A program made the position numbers and the translations under genes. This document shows, one piece after another, positions 1-10,429 of a stretch of DNA of 64,000 nt. Each line of letters begins with the position of its first letter. Position 1 is the first letter of the stretch. This DNA is from Antedon mediterranea (Eukaryota; Echinodermata; Crinoidea; Comatulida; Antedonidae), in NCBI RefSeq assembly GCF_964355755.1, contig NC_092674.1:12343001-12407000 (forward strand), in the 5' to 3' direction. The notes beneath the pieces are model-generated. The model made no database searches. It was given only the letters and a program-made list of their open reading frames with translations, and was not told the DNA's origin.

Positions 1-1204
1 TGATGTGCAATTGATGTAATAAATAAGTATACATCTAACTTTCCATGGTTGAATGCCTAATTCGAATCCCACTGAGGACCACTTTTTTAAAGAATAATTT
101 TTTTTTTGTGCTGGTTATGACCGCCTTCCCTTTAAACTAGAACTCTGTCAACATTCCGGGTCAAGATCATTAGTGTTGCAAACAAAACCAACAACAAACA
201 AATATACAGGGGCGGTAAAAAAGTTTTCTATACATTTAAAAAAAAATTAACTATAATGAAGTAAAACAATTAATGACATTCCTGAAATTTGATTACTGAG
301 CAATTGATCTGACTTAATGTTTACACTAATATTTAATTACAAAAAAAAGAAAATTAGAATTAGATGTTAACAGGCCTTTAACACTAAATTCTGATTAACT
401 ATCTCTCAGTATTTATTACATTGTTATTATCTCAATATTAGTTACAGTAGAAAAGCATTAAACAAATCCTCCGACGACAGTTGAATTGACAAACAAACAA
501 AACCAACAAGCAAACAAACAACAAACATACAGGGGCGAAAACATAACCTCCTAGACAGAGGGAATAAAAGTGTTCATTCTAATCAGTCTCAAATTGTCTA
601 AAACATTTGTTGATTAGATTAACTGAACAATTTGACCACAAAAATCATTTTGCTTTAAATCCAAATCCTTTTTGGACACTGTACATCCAGCTGAAATAAA
701 TTAGGATTTTGTTAATATGTATATATAATGAGCAACTGAGAGGATAAATTTAATATCAAATGATATTTCAACAACTACAATTTAAAGAAATATACAACAA
801 ATACCTAATGTACTTTTATCATTTATTATATGTATTTAATTATGTATAATACTTCAGTTTACAGTTTAGTAAAATATGAGAAAAATAGCAATAAAGGAAG
901 CATGGTTCTGTTTATTTGTGATTATAAACAATTCAATTTAGATTTACAATTTAACAACACAATGTGAATACTGTAATGAAAAAAAAAGAAATATTAATCA
1001 CTATACAATTTGTTTGGGAGTATCATTTTCATTTTAATATTCATACAAATATTCAAACAAATATACAGGTACATGGTGGATGGTCAATAGATTGCTTGTG
1101 CATCAGACAAGAACAAACTAGCCTGTAATTATTGTCAATGATAATACTAAACCTTTTTCATTATATAATGTAAAAAAAAGAATAGAACATCAATATTATT
1201 AACA
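1..1204. other. AT-rich non-coding flank or intron
   Basis: No convincing gene is seen here apart from the possible terminal exon at 655-690. Short A/C-rich runs built on CAAACAAA occur near 180-215 and 480-540, each followed by ACAGGGGCG, so they look like two copies of one small repeat. If the ankyrin exons below belong to one minus-strand gene, this stretch is its 3' end or downstream flank. Confidence 0.4.
655..690 (-). CDS. possible terminal exon of the ankyrin gene
   Basis: On the minus strand a good acceptor (TTTATTTCAG) sits directly upstream of position 690. Reading in phase 0, as the ankyrin exon at 3491-3607 would require, gives LDVQCPKRIWI and then TAA. A short last exon after an ankyrin repeat is plausible. 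However, eleven codons carry little signal, and a different frame of the same stretch reads longer (KDLDLKQNDF, faintly ankyrin-like). This is a candidate only; transcript data are needed. Confidence 0.25.
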   Translation of the reverse strand: MDVQCPKRIWI

Positions 1205-2485
1205 TAATTTCATTACTAGAAATCTGGTAACAGATTAAGAAATCTAAAACCAACTCTAACATACTTTCCAACTCAATTGATCAGGCTAATGGTGAAGATG
1301 AAATTTGTGAACAATGGGCTAATCATTATGAATCATTATTTAATTGTATCTCTGATGTTTCCAATGAAAAGTTTGTTAATGATACGTTATATACACATGC
1401 ATACGACTGTTTATGTACTAATTCTTTGCAAGTTAATGATTTTATTAATAAACTCCCCATGGGTAAATCCCCTGGATTTGATGGTTTGACAGGCGAACAC
1501 ATTATGTATGCGAGTAAGCAAATTTCTGTAGTCCTGCAGTATATGCTTTAATGCCATGATATCTCATGGTCATGTGACAAAAGAGATATCTAAAGTTGTG
1601 CTCATACCAATTGTGAAATCTAAAACAGGGGACATTATAAGTAAAGACAACTACCGTCCAATTGCGCTTGCATGCGTGATGTCTAAAGTGTTTGAGTCTA
1701 TTTTGATTTATATGTGTGGTGATACACTCGAATCAAATGACCGACAGTATGCGTTTAAAAATGGTCATTCAACTGAAACATGTATTTTTATTCTTAAACA
1801 GACAATCGAATTTTATAATAGAAATGGTAGTCCGATTTATGCCTGTTTTTTAGATGCCTCCAAAGCATTTGATCGTAATAATCATTGGACACTGTACAAG
1901 AAACTGATTAATAGGGGAACCCCCTTATGTGTAGTTAGAGTTCTTGTGTCTTGGTATACCAATCAAAGGTTTCATGTTCGGTGGGGAAAGTCATTGTCTA
2001 GAGACTTCCCAGTTACCAATGGTGTTAGACAAGGTGGAGTTATGTCTCCTTTACTTTTTAATATTTATATGGATGATTTAATTGTCAATCTCAGTATGTC
2101 TTGCAATGGATGCGAATTACAAGGTATAAAACTAAAAAACCTTAGTTACGCGGATGATATGGTACTTATTGCACCATCTGCCTCCGCATTACAACATCTA
2201 ATTCATATGTGTGAAAAATACTCATTAACGCATGATATATTGTATAACAAGAAAAAATCTGTATGTATGTTATTCTGTCCTACAGTCAGGAAATTGACAA
2301 AGCTTCCCACTTTAAACTTATTTGAGTCGGAACTTGACTTTGTTAGAGTTTTTAATTACTTGGGTCACACTTTGACACCCGATTTGAAAGATGATACGGA
2401 TATCAAACGACAGTACAGGTCATTCTGCATTAGAGCTAATACACTATGTGAACTTTCTCAACAGAACAGAAACGGCGCAAAATAA
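1205..2485 (+). pseudogene. CR1/L2-type LINE reverse transcriptase fragment
   Basis: This is the reverse transcriptase part of a non-LTR retrotransposon ORF2. The first part (about 1205-1550) reads in one frame through the linker typical of CR1-like ORF2 (EICEQWANHYESLF, then MGKSPGFDGLTGEH). It shifts frame near 1550, and 1556-2485 then reads 309 residues without a stop. Visible RT motifs are DNYRPIAL, FLDASKAFD, NGVRQGGVMSPLLFNIYMDD and the catalytic LSYADDMVL. The ORF stops abruptly at 2485 where unrelated sequence begins, so the thumb and C-terminal region is missing. An in-frame TAA near 1227, the frameshift and the truncation make it inactive. The endonuclease half is absent (5' truncation is usual for LINEs). 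Its 3' tail may be the stretch at 3340-3470, with later insertions in between. Confidence 0.85.
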
Positions 2486-2722
2486 AATAACCGATTAAAA
2501 ATAACCGATTAAAAACACTCAATCCATTGCGTGTTTTAATCGATTATTTCTTGTTTTAACCGATTATTGCGGAGCAGTTTTGAGCTGCAACACAAATAGC
2601 GATTATTGACCTCACTTTGACCTCTAGAGTATGACAAACTTATTCACGTACGTCACAAAGCATGCTGTTTATTTGCGCGATATCGACGACGATCAGCAAA
2701 ACCACGATCGCGATGTAGACCG

Positions 2723-2757
2723 AATAAAAATCAAATGTTAAACATTTGATTTTTATT
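2723..2757. repeat. perfect 16-bp palindrome, AT-rich hairpin
   Basis: Arms AATAAAAATCAAATGT (2723-2738) and its exact complement (2742-2757) are separated by TAA. The hairpin lies between the broken LINE and the Penelope-like fragment. It may mark the end of another insertion, but no target duplication was found. Confidence 0.6.
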
Positions 2758-2908
2758 ATTTTGTGGGGGAGAATTATACGGAGAGACTCCAGGATTCTGT
2801 GTTACAAGTACACCTGTTACATACCACCAGTCCAGGCTAACGATGTTTTACATGTCATCTTTTAGGCCTGTTGTATGTTGACTTGTTTCGGTAGAAGTAA
2901 TTTGATTT

Positions 2909-3166
2909 AGAGTCTTTAAGTGTCCATATATATTTACTGAGTTCCGTTGCATTTCTAAATCAAATTACTCAATTAAATGGAAAATTATAAAGAAATGCAA
3001 ACCTTACTCAAATATTAACAAAAGATGTAATTTATGTATATATGAAAAGTATGTTATTATATGTCAACCAGAGCTATGCTCACTGAACCGTAAGAACGAG
3101 TTAGTCTCTACTTGTAGACATAGGAAAAAATTCTTACTAAATTGCAGATCCAAACAGTTTATCTAA
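2909..3166 (+). pseudogene. Penelope-like element, C-terminal GIY-YIG endonuclease part
   Basis: An open frame of about 85 codons ends with TAA at 3164-3166. It matches the C-terminal end of Penelope-like element proteins: NYSIKWKII, KPYSNINKRCNLC with the CxxC pair, EKYVIICQPELCSLNRKNEL, then CRHRKKFLL before the stop. Family knowledge: this region follows the GIY-YIG endonuclease and includes the conserved NK-C-LC-EK-I and LN-E-C-H-K residues. Everything upstream (reverse transcriptase and the GIY-YIG core) is missing, so this is a 5'-truncated copy. The hammerhead ribozyme 76 bp downstream of the stop is what Penelope-like elements carry, which supports the call independently. Confidence 0.82.
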
Positions 3167-3241
3167 AACAATAGGCTATTGTATACGACTTCCTGATGAC
3201 TCACTTCTATTAAGCACTATGAGACAACTGTGTCACTTATG

Positions 3242-3312
3242 TTTTATATTTCACCTGAAGAGTGCGGCCAGCTACATGCTGGTCGTACGAAACAAATTTG
3301 TAGTGATTAAAA
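3242..3312 (+). ncRNA. type-I hammerhead ribozyme of the Penelope-like element
   Basis: All core pieces are present and correctly ordered. Stem I is TCAC (3251-3254) with GTGA (3303-3306), extended by TTTT/AAAA after an internal loop. The core CTGAAGA (CUGANGA) is at 3255-3261. Stem II pairs 3262-3272 with 3278-3288 (11 bp, two G-U) around loop TACAT. GAAA is at 3289-3292. Stem III is ACA/TGT with loop AATT. The predicted cleavage site is after GTA, at 3302. The minimal stem III fits the short-stem hammerheads reported from Penelope-like retroelements. Activity cannot be judged from sequence alone. Confidence 0.82.
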
Positions 3313-3339
3313 CAATGAAGTAACCAAGTTTTCTGCTGT

Positions 3340-3470
3340 TATTTTATTTATTTATTTACATATATATATATGTATTTGTTATATTTGCAATAATGTACAC
3401 TAATTTGTTACTGAACTATGAAGAATTATTTTTTTTCCGAAATAAAAGATGAATGAATGAATGAATTACA
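3340..3470 (+). mobile_element. probable LINE 3' tail with ATGA repeats
   Basis: An A/T-rich stretch contains the polyadenylation signal AATAAA (near 3442) and ends in a short (ATGA)n tail. Short tandem repeats at the 3' terminus are characteristic of CR1/L2 elements. It may be the displaced 3' end of the reverse transcriptase fragment at 1205-2485, with the Penelope copy inserted between. That link is inference. Confidence 0.4.
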
Positions 3471-3490
3471 GTACTTAACAACAAACTAAC

Positions 3491-3607
3491 CTTGTTTGTA
3501 TTGTAAATGTCCATACGTCCTTCCTGTATGAAGAACACAAAAATATTCCTGTGTTCTTCATATAGAATATTTGCTCGAGCACATACTTGCATAGCATTAT
3601 CTCCATT
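3491..3607 (-). CDS. ankyrin-repeat exon (downstream exon of the gene)
   Basis: This is a 117-bp minus-strand exon, phase 0 at both ends. It is bounded by acceptor TTTTACTAG and donor GTTAGT. Translation begins NGDNAMQVCARAN and ends EGRMDIYNTNK, 39 codons without a stop. The NG start, the A-x-x-A spacing and the G-x-x-D-I-x-N-x-N-K end fit one ankyrin repeat with an enlarged loop. The exon at 8781-8879 starts with the same NG and has the same phase, so the two are probably exons of one gene, separated by a 5.2-kb intron that hosts a hAT element. Ankyrin repeats bind proteins; the specific role is unknown. Confidence 0.6.
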
Positions 3608-3814
3608 CTAGTAAAAGGTGAAAAAAAAAATAAAGTGCACCAGCTGTACTGCATATATTTTAAATAAGTTTAACAAAAATAATTAATGGCACCACGAACA
3701 TATTAAAGTGTAGAGGATAACTAGTGATAGACAATGAATAAGATAGAACGATGTTTAGGCTCTAGGACCCTAATAATCTGGGATACACAACAGTCGGGAT
3801 ACACAACAGTCCAG

Positions 3815-4230
3815 GAACTAATGGGTTCAGTCAAGAATTATTTGGGAATGTATTCACGAGTGTTTGCAATGCACTCAACATAGAACAATTACATCAGAAT
3901 AGTACAAAACATATAAACAATTATAAAATAAATCAGTGTTTGCAATGCACTCGCGCATAGTAAAATTACATAAAAATACTGTAGGACGAAACATTTAAAC
4001 AATTATTAAAATGGCTGTCTGATGCATGCAACATAACTTCATAGTAGTTACATTATTATCAACATAATGGTGGTGGTACTGGAATCTAACCCTAGACATC
4101 AGCACAAACTTAGTGGTCAGCTATGAATACCAGGCTGAAGAAGTCATGGGTTCGACTCCAAGAATTTCTAAGGTGGAACTCGGTTGTTGAATGCAATGAG
4201 AATTTTAGTACATTACATCAGAGGAGGTCA
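3815..4230 (+). repeat. candidate tRNA-derived SINE copies
   Basis: At about 4095-4165 a possible box A (CTTAGTGGTCAGC) is followed by a good box B (GGGTTCGACTCC), the layout of a tRNA-type Pol III promoter. The body that follows (TTGAATGCAATGAG, then a TACATTACATCAG-like stretch) resembles 3845-3900 and 3930-3975, where TGTTTGCAATGCACTC occurs twice. This suggests two or three diverged copies. No target duplication was defined. Confidence 0.4.
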
Positions 4231-4425
4231 CAGTCACAGTCTCACTCTGATGCAAATCTATTTTGTAGTAGTTGCAATATCATCATATAAAAGTAAAGAT
4301 TAAAGACAACTACCCTCACTAGAACAACCACTGTTGTATGGTAGGACAATCACCCCATTATACTGTAGGAAAATTACCCTGTTAGGACAACTATTCCTAG
4401 GACAACCACCCACTATACTTAATAG

Positions 4426-6234
4426 TAGCGGTGGCGCCAGGATCTTTCCGACGCAGGGGCTAAATTCTCTGACGGAGGGCCTATGCGAGCGAAGCGAGCA
4501 TCGCTAGGCTGGAGGCCAGGGGGGCCGCCAAGGGCCCCCGGTGGGGGTCCAGGGGGCTTCCCCCGGAAGCAACGCGTTATAGCGTAATTTGAGGTCAGAT
4601 TTAGGGTAGCCAACCTTTCCATTTGTATTGTACATGAAAAACACATTGCACGAGATCCGATGCGATGACTGTGTAAATCCATTTTTTCAATTTTAAAAAT
4701 GAAGTTTTAAAGTTCAATATGCCTATCATAGAAAATATACTCGAACGTAAAACCTACCCACGGGCCAAGAGGTATATCATTATAATCGCAGAGGCGTAGG
4801 CAGGTTGCGCAAGACTAACACCCATGGGCTGATCTGTAAGAACATTTTGAAAAATAGAGCTGCTAGGTCTCCGGAAATTGCAATTATACATTGATATATG
4901 AAAAGAAATTACAAGTCTACCAGAGAACCAGCCCACCAAGGTTCAGATATAGCTAAGAACATTTAAACAAATAGAGTTTTTAGGTCCCCTGGAAATTAGA
5001 TTATAGTATTTCGAAAAAAAGAAACAAAAATATATAAGTCTCCAGGACCAGCCCTACCAGGGTTGAGCTGCTAAGAAAATTGTGAAAAAAAAACTGCTAG
5101 GTACCTAGAAATTGCACTTATTTATATAGGCCCATATTGATAAATGAAACGAATTATAAGTGCATGGTTGGGTGGAGCTAAGAAAATTGTGAAAAATAGA
5201 GCTGCTAGGTCCCTGCAAAACATTGAAATATGAAACGAAATTATAGTACAGGACCAGCGCACCATGGTTTGGGTGGAGCTAAGAACATTTTGAAAAATAT
5301 AGTTGCTAGGTCCCGGAAATTTAACTTATTATACGTCGAAGCATAAAACAGAATATTATACGCCACGTCTCCAGAACCAGCCCTACCATATATATGAAAA
5401 ATATTTAAAAAAGAGAGCTCTAGGTTCCCAGACAATGCACTAACTGTATATTGTACATCGAAATATGAAACGAAATTTATAATACTGTAGTATCCATGAC
5501 CAGCTCTATAATTGAGGACGGTTAAGCTAGGACAATTTTGAAAACTAGAGCTGCAGGTCTTCAAAAATACATTTATAAATAAATAAAAATTCAGACCTAG
5601 AGGTCTAAAAAAGTGAACAAAGTTTTACCTTTTATTTTGAAGGAAATGCGTCCGCAAGCGTAGACCATTTCTCTTTGGGGAAATCAGATTATTTCCCAGA
5701 TGTGAATCTGGAATTTTGATGTACGATGAGCAGTTCATGAAATACAGGACATTGGAAATTGTTTAATGAGCCTACAGTGAAACGTCTATTTTTGGTACCC
5801 CACGGTACAGAGGGTTAATCGTAAATTAAAAAATTGAACATACGAACAATAGATCGCGAACATAATTCTTTTGCTGTATAGCGTACGTCGATATACATCA
5901 CATGACGTAACGTTTCAGCAATGTTCGCCTGTCATGGAGTAAAGGATATCACGTGTAAACCACAATGGGCCGGGCCCAATGTAGTGAGTACCTATTGTTT
6001 ATTAGATCGCTGGCAATAATGCATGCATTGTGTAATAGCCCTCCGACGTACTCACAAAATTGGAACGTCGCGGTTTTTCAGGCGCTGAAGCTACGAAGTG
6101 AACACGAATAATTTTTACTGTATAATATTCTCCGACGAAAAGTACTCGCGTTCTCTACTAGGCTCCACGAGGGTGGGGGGGGGGGGGGGCTACAGCCCCC
6201 GTAGACACCCCCACCCCCGCTGGCGCCGCCACTG
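4426..6234. mobile_element. hAT-type non-autonomous DNA transposon
   Basis: The ends are TAGCGGTGGCGCCAG on the left and CTGGCGCCGCCACTG on the right, that is, inverted repeats of a CAGTGGCGGCGCCAG type. They are flanked by a perfect 8-bp direct repeat, CTTAATAG (4418-4425 and 6235-6242). An 8-bp duplication with CAG-type ends indicates the hAT superfamily. The 1.8-kb interior has no transposase. It holds a GC-rich subterminal block (4480-4560), a tandem array (4800-5580) and a long G run near 6176-6190. The GC block and part of the interior recur near 18825-18890 and 23820-24060. It sits in the presumed ankyrin intron. Confidence 0.82.
4800..5580. repeat. diverged tandem array, period about 100-130 bp
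   Basis: Roughly six and a half units each contain AAGAACATTTTGAAAAAT, then GAGCTGCTAGGTC, a purine-rich stretch with GAAACGAAATTA, and ACCAGCCCTACCA. Units begin near 4825, 4945, 5064, 5176, 5276, 5394 and 5524. They vary in length through small indels, so this is an old array inside the hAT element. Confidence 0.75.
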
Positions 6235-6242
6235 CTTAATAG

Positions 6243-7150
6243 CAACATAATTTAGGATCAGCTCTTAATTATACATAACATTTATAACTAGAAATATTAC
6301 AAGAAATCAATACAAATGATATGGTTGATAAAAAAAAGAGAAACATTTTTTTATTATTGGTTATTTGTTTATTTTCAAAGTCAGAGCCGACTAATATAAA
6401 ATTATGATAAATCCATTATTAATATTAATAAATTGTGAATACTGTACTGTGAATAATATTATATTTTGATTGTACATACAACCCTTTAGTAAAAACTGTC
6501 CAAATTGAAACATTGGTGATTTATAAATGATATGATCAAAATCTACTGAATATTTACCAATACTTCTACCATTTCATTGATTATATTGATTGATTATATT
6601 TACTGTGAACACAAAAAGAGCATATTCATTTAGCGAGATATCTGGAGAGAATAAACCTTTTCATTTAAAGGACATATTTCTTTTCTTTAGTGAAATTCCA
6701 ATATACTTTGCAAATTGCAGACGATAAAAATGTTATACTTGGATCAGTTATAATACTATGATTGATTCAGCGTAGAATTTTTCCATTTTAATGGCTGCTA
6801 ATATAAAAACTTCTTGTCACATTACATCTTTTTGTATCAAAAGATAAAACATTTGGATTTATCTCAATATCTCTATGGTTTTCATATGCTTTTTGCTTTA
6901 AGATTCAATAAATAAGTTGGTGAATTTACAGTGAAATCAATAATACCTACAATAATAACCTGGCACCAGCCAGGTACAGATATATATATAGGCCTAAAGA
7001 ACATTCAACATTCAGGACTAACTAAATTGTGGTAGTTGATTAACTTGGATTAATGTAAAACACAAGAATCCAGCTTATTCTGTCCTAGTGACGGATGTAG
7101 ATAGCGAAGGGGAGCGAATAGGTCGAATAGAGAAATGATCTGACCCCATG
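6243..7150. other. AT-rich intronic sequence, nothing recognised
   Basis: No open frame, repeat unit or RNA gene is supported here. It lies between the hAT element and a dispersed repeat, probably within the ankyrin intron. Confidence 0.4.
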
Positions 7151-7159
7151 TGTATCATC

Positions 7160-7400
7160 ACATACAGGGTAGATGTTTATTTTTGGGTTTTTTCTTTGGT
7201 GTATTAAAATCTTGTTCAAAAGAAAACTACTAGATGAATCTATTAAAATAAAGAAGATTAATTGTATGACTATTTATTCAAAAATGTTAATTGTGGTTTC
7301 ATGGAATGAAACTACAAATCAGTATTCGCTGTATAAATGCTGTATTCATGTTAGATAAGGTATTCAGATTAAGGTGTAGTATAATTATTCAGATGGGTTT
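7160..7400 (+). repeat. dispersed repeat, uninterrupted copy
   Basis: The stretch ending TTCAGATTAAGGTGTAGTAT then ATTATTCAGATGGG closely matches 9965-10233 plus the sequence resuming at 17893. This copy lacks the 7.7-kb insertion found in the other one, so it serves as an empty-site reference for the LTR at 10234-17892. The open frames here have no recognisable protein. Confidence 0.65.
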
Positions 7401-7814
7401 TGTAAATACTATAATAATACTGTTCACTAAAACTATATATGTCTATAAAAAAATGTACTTAATTCATTTCATAATATAATTATTCTATATAATGATGGAT
7501 GTCTATAGTGAATATGTAGAATAGAAAAATAATCCTCACAGTGTAGTTTATTACCAGCATTCTTATAATATAACATAAATAAATAATACATACATAATTA
7601 ACATCAGTAAAAATGTTTTAAAAATTACTAATAATATTTGGATAGTTATATAAATACATCCACCAACTTTTTGCTGTATTTGAAAAAAAAAACTTACAAA
7701 TATTATTGTCCCCTGAAAACAGGAAATATTGTGAATTATGAATAGATTTAGATCTTCATCTGTAACGACATATTTGTTTTTATGTTTCATAAATAATAAA
7801 CCACTAACCATTTG

Positions 7815-8575
7815 CGATTTAATACTTTATTGAAACTGTCACTTTCATATTCGATAGAAACAGTAAAGTACATGCAACGAAACACCACTATGACTTTTAT
7901 ATTCTTTGTCATTATTAATTAATACTATTAAGAAGCACCTGTCAGTATTAAAGTTTAACTATGTGTTTAAACAGTACCACCACACTCACAGTAAAAAAAT
8001 GTGCTTCAAATGGGACACAAATGGTTTATGTATTTAATGTCAACATGTTTTAATTTATCTCCGAAGGCACATAAATTTACCTACTTGTGTTATACCAAAT
8101 GTGGGGAGAGATTGGAATGTTCCATTCATCGCCAAGCAATCCTTTTGTATAAACGTATATTAAATCTATCAAAATAGTATTTTTTAAAGAAAAATATTAT
8201 GATGCTGTACTTGAGCTGTTCAACTGGTTTTCAGCTATTAAAAACAATTATCCTAGGATGAGATAGGAAAATGCGAAACATCCTCGTATTATTGTGTGCA
8301 AGTATTTTTCAAGATGGATATCCATTAGACAGTGTATACCACAATCGGAAAACACCCCAAATTTGGGGCAAATCGTTGAACCTAAATTCGCTTTAATTGT
8401 CAATAACTAGTATCTAACTCAATTTAATTAATAAAGAGGATTACATCAGGTGGTTAAAATCAGTAACGAAAGTACGAACCAACTTTATATACCATCGAAT
8501 AAAAATTCTAGAAATAACGCACGATTTACCGAATTTTGCCCTTACGTAAATGTTATAGATGCCATTTTAATGTCG
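7815..8575 (+). repeat. dispersed repeat R1 (paired with 52660-53780)
   Basis: About 500 bp from 8100 to 8575 are nearly identical to 53290-53760, sharing for example CAAGATGGATATCCATTAGA with one change and ATCAGGTGGTTAAAATCAGT. The 5' parts (7825-7950 and 52680-52790) also match. No coding potential or clear termini were seen, so the class is unknown; a non-autonomous transposon is likely. Confidence 0.65.
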
Positions 8576-8780
8576 CATTAATAGTTAATTTAACTGTATA
8601 TTTTTATATCAGAAATCATTAGTTGTTTTATTCATTTTATTTTCTATGGACTTGAATAACTTAATAAAAACTGCTAATATAAAGTCTAATTTTATAAATC
8701 TTTATTCTTCCTGATTTAGGAGGACAACAAAAGTACTATTCTATTGTCTTGAAATTATGAAATAATTAATTACAACTTAC

Positions 8781-8879
8781 TTTATTTTTGTGATTTAAAT
8801 CAGCATGTTTGTTGGCTAATGCTATGCAGCATGCAGTATGGCCAAATTGAGCAGCTAACAAGAGTGGTGTATTTCCATT
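8781..8879 (-). CDS. ankyrin-repeat exon, exactly one repeat
   Basis: This minus-strand exon of 99 bp encodes 33 residues, exactly one ankyrin repeat. It starts NGNTPLLLAAQFGHTA, continues CCIALANKHADLN and ends HKNK. The canonical signature is intact: the G-x-TPL turn, the LLLAAQFGH first helix and the A-D-L-N beta-turn. Splice sites are textbook: acceptor CTATTTTTAG and donor GTAAGT. Both boundaries fall between codons, so the exon could be duplicated or skipped without breaking the frame. It lies upstream, in transcript order, of the exon at 3491-3607. Ankyrin repeats act as protein-binding scaffolds; which family this is cannot be said from one repeat. Confidence 0.85.
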
Positions 8880-8899
8880 CTAAAAATAGAATATAATAT

Positions 8900-9960
8900 T
8901 TCATACAATATTACAAAATTCTTAGCAATGAGGAGGCATGGTTAATGTGTTTTATTTGTATTAAACACATTAATAATAACTTCCCATATATCTTTTTAAA
9001 TCATGATTTTAACTCTTCATAAAATAAAAGTTTACTCAGTGAAGTTATACATTCATTCAGTGATTTCATATTACATATTCTTTCAAAAACAAACATCCAT
9101 ATTGTTATTGTTTTTCCTGTGCAAACATGGTGTTAGCACAAGAACTGTTCAACACTTTATTATATATTGCTACAATACTATCTACACATGTTGGTACTGT
9201 ATTACTAAAAAATGTAAAAATATTGTTATAGTAGCATAAATAATCAAAATACAACTGAAATGACCATTCTAAAACTTCTGATGAAGTTTTATAAATGTCT
9301 CTAAATAAATAAAATGATAAAATAATGGCATTTCAACAAAGTATTAAATAGACTGTATGTACATCATAAGTTAACAGTTTTTAGTCTCACTGAGCTTTAT
9401 ATCTCTATGATTTGGTAGACTGTAATTGTATTTTAAGAACAGCACTTAAAATTAATAAAATATGATATAAATACAATTGAAAGTTTTTAATGTAAATTAT
9501 TTTAATTAAGATAATTTACATTGTCAGATCTCACTCTGAATACATTTAACCCGATTTCTCATCAAAAGAGTCAGTGTGGTAAAAGACCTCTTAAACAAAA
9601 AATATAACAATATTTAATATAAAAAACTCATTACAATCCAGCATTCGAGCAGAGAAATATTATTGATAAAGGTTTTCATAACATGCAGAAGTAATTAATG
9701 TTCTCCCTGGTCATTTTATTCCAGCTGTGACAATTGTATTATCATCGCTCTGCACAACCATGAAGAAACATCAGAATGATTGTCAATATTATAATTATTA
9801 ATAAAGGACAATATAAAAAGGATCTGATCCTATCATAATGCACTTTTATATGATTTAGCGAAATTAAGTAGAGCAATAAGGTAGTGTCTGAGCAGCATTG
9901 TGTTGGAAGGCATTGGAAGACACACAAAGGTGTACAAGGGTCTCTTTAGCTGTGACTGAC
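8900..9960. other. AT-rich sequence, no supported gene
   Basis: Several short open frames occur on both strands, but all have AT-biased, low-complexity translations with no motif. Presumably upstream intron of the ankyrin gene. Confidence 0.4.
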
Positions 9961-9964
9961 AGGC

Positions 9965-10233
9965 TGTACTATCATAGACGGGTAGATGTTATTGTGTTCG
10001 GTGTATTTTAATACACCAAACACACTATTTAAAAATAGTTTTAAAAAGAGATGATAGCATCCGGTTTATTCTATTTCAAAAAGTGGTATCATGGTTATAT
10101 GATAATGTTGCTATTGTAGTTTTTTATGCTATGAAACTATGTTATGGAATGAATCTACAAAGGCCTAGTATTATTCGCTGTTTAAACACTGTATTCATTT
10201 TGGATAATGTATACAGATTAAGGTGTATGGTAT
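9965..10233 (+). repeat. dispersed repeat interrupted by the solo LTR
   Basis: Matches 7160-7380 (shared words include TATTCGCTGT and CAGATTAAGGTGTA). It ends at GTAT (10230-10233), the left copy of the target duplication. Its continuation, ATTCAGATGGG, appears only after 17896. Confidence 0.65.
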
Positions 10234-10429
10234 TGTAACGAAAATCCCTTCTCGGGTTCGTTCCCTTTTTGTGGGGAGGGGTCTGCGGTACCACGGCAAA
10301 CTCGAATGAAACAAACAAATCAATTACAATTTTTGGAGTGACCTCCTTTATTCTTCTTTGATTCCAAATTATTGGTACAACTGATTATAATAATTAATTA
10401 GATTAGTTCTGCTATTACGCCGGACATGA

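Noticed and set aside
50-110. tRNA-like TTCGAATCC box B near the start of the window
   Set aside because: No matching box A or cloverleaf arms could be found around it.
3185-3230. CTGATGACTCA...TGAGACAAC as an additional hammerhead just before the accepted one
   Set aside because: It has the first core box and a 4-bp stem, but GAAA is replaced by ACAA, so the catalytic core is incomplete.
4419-5564. Minus-strand frames of 61-107 codons inside the hAT element
   Set aside because: They cover tandem repeats and GC-rich non-coding blocks, with no transposase motif.
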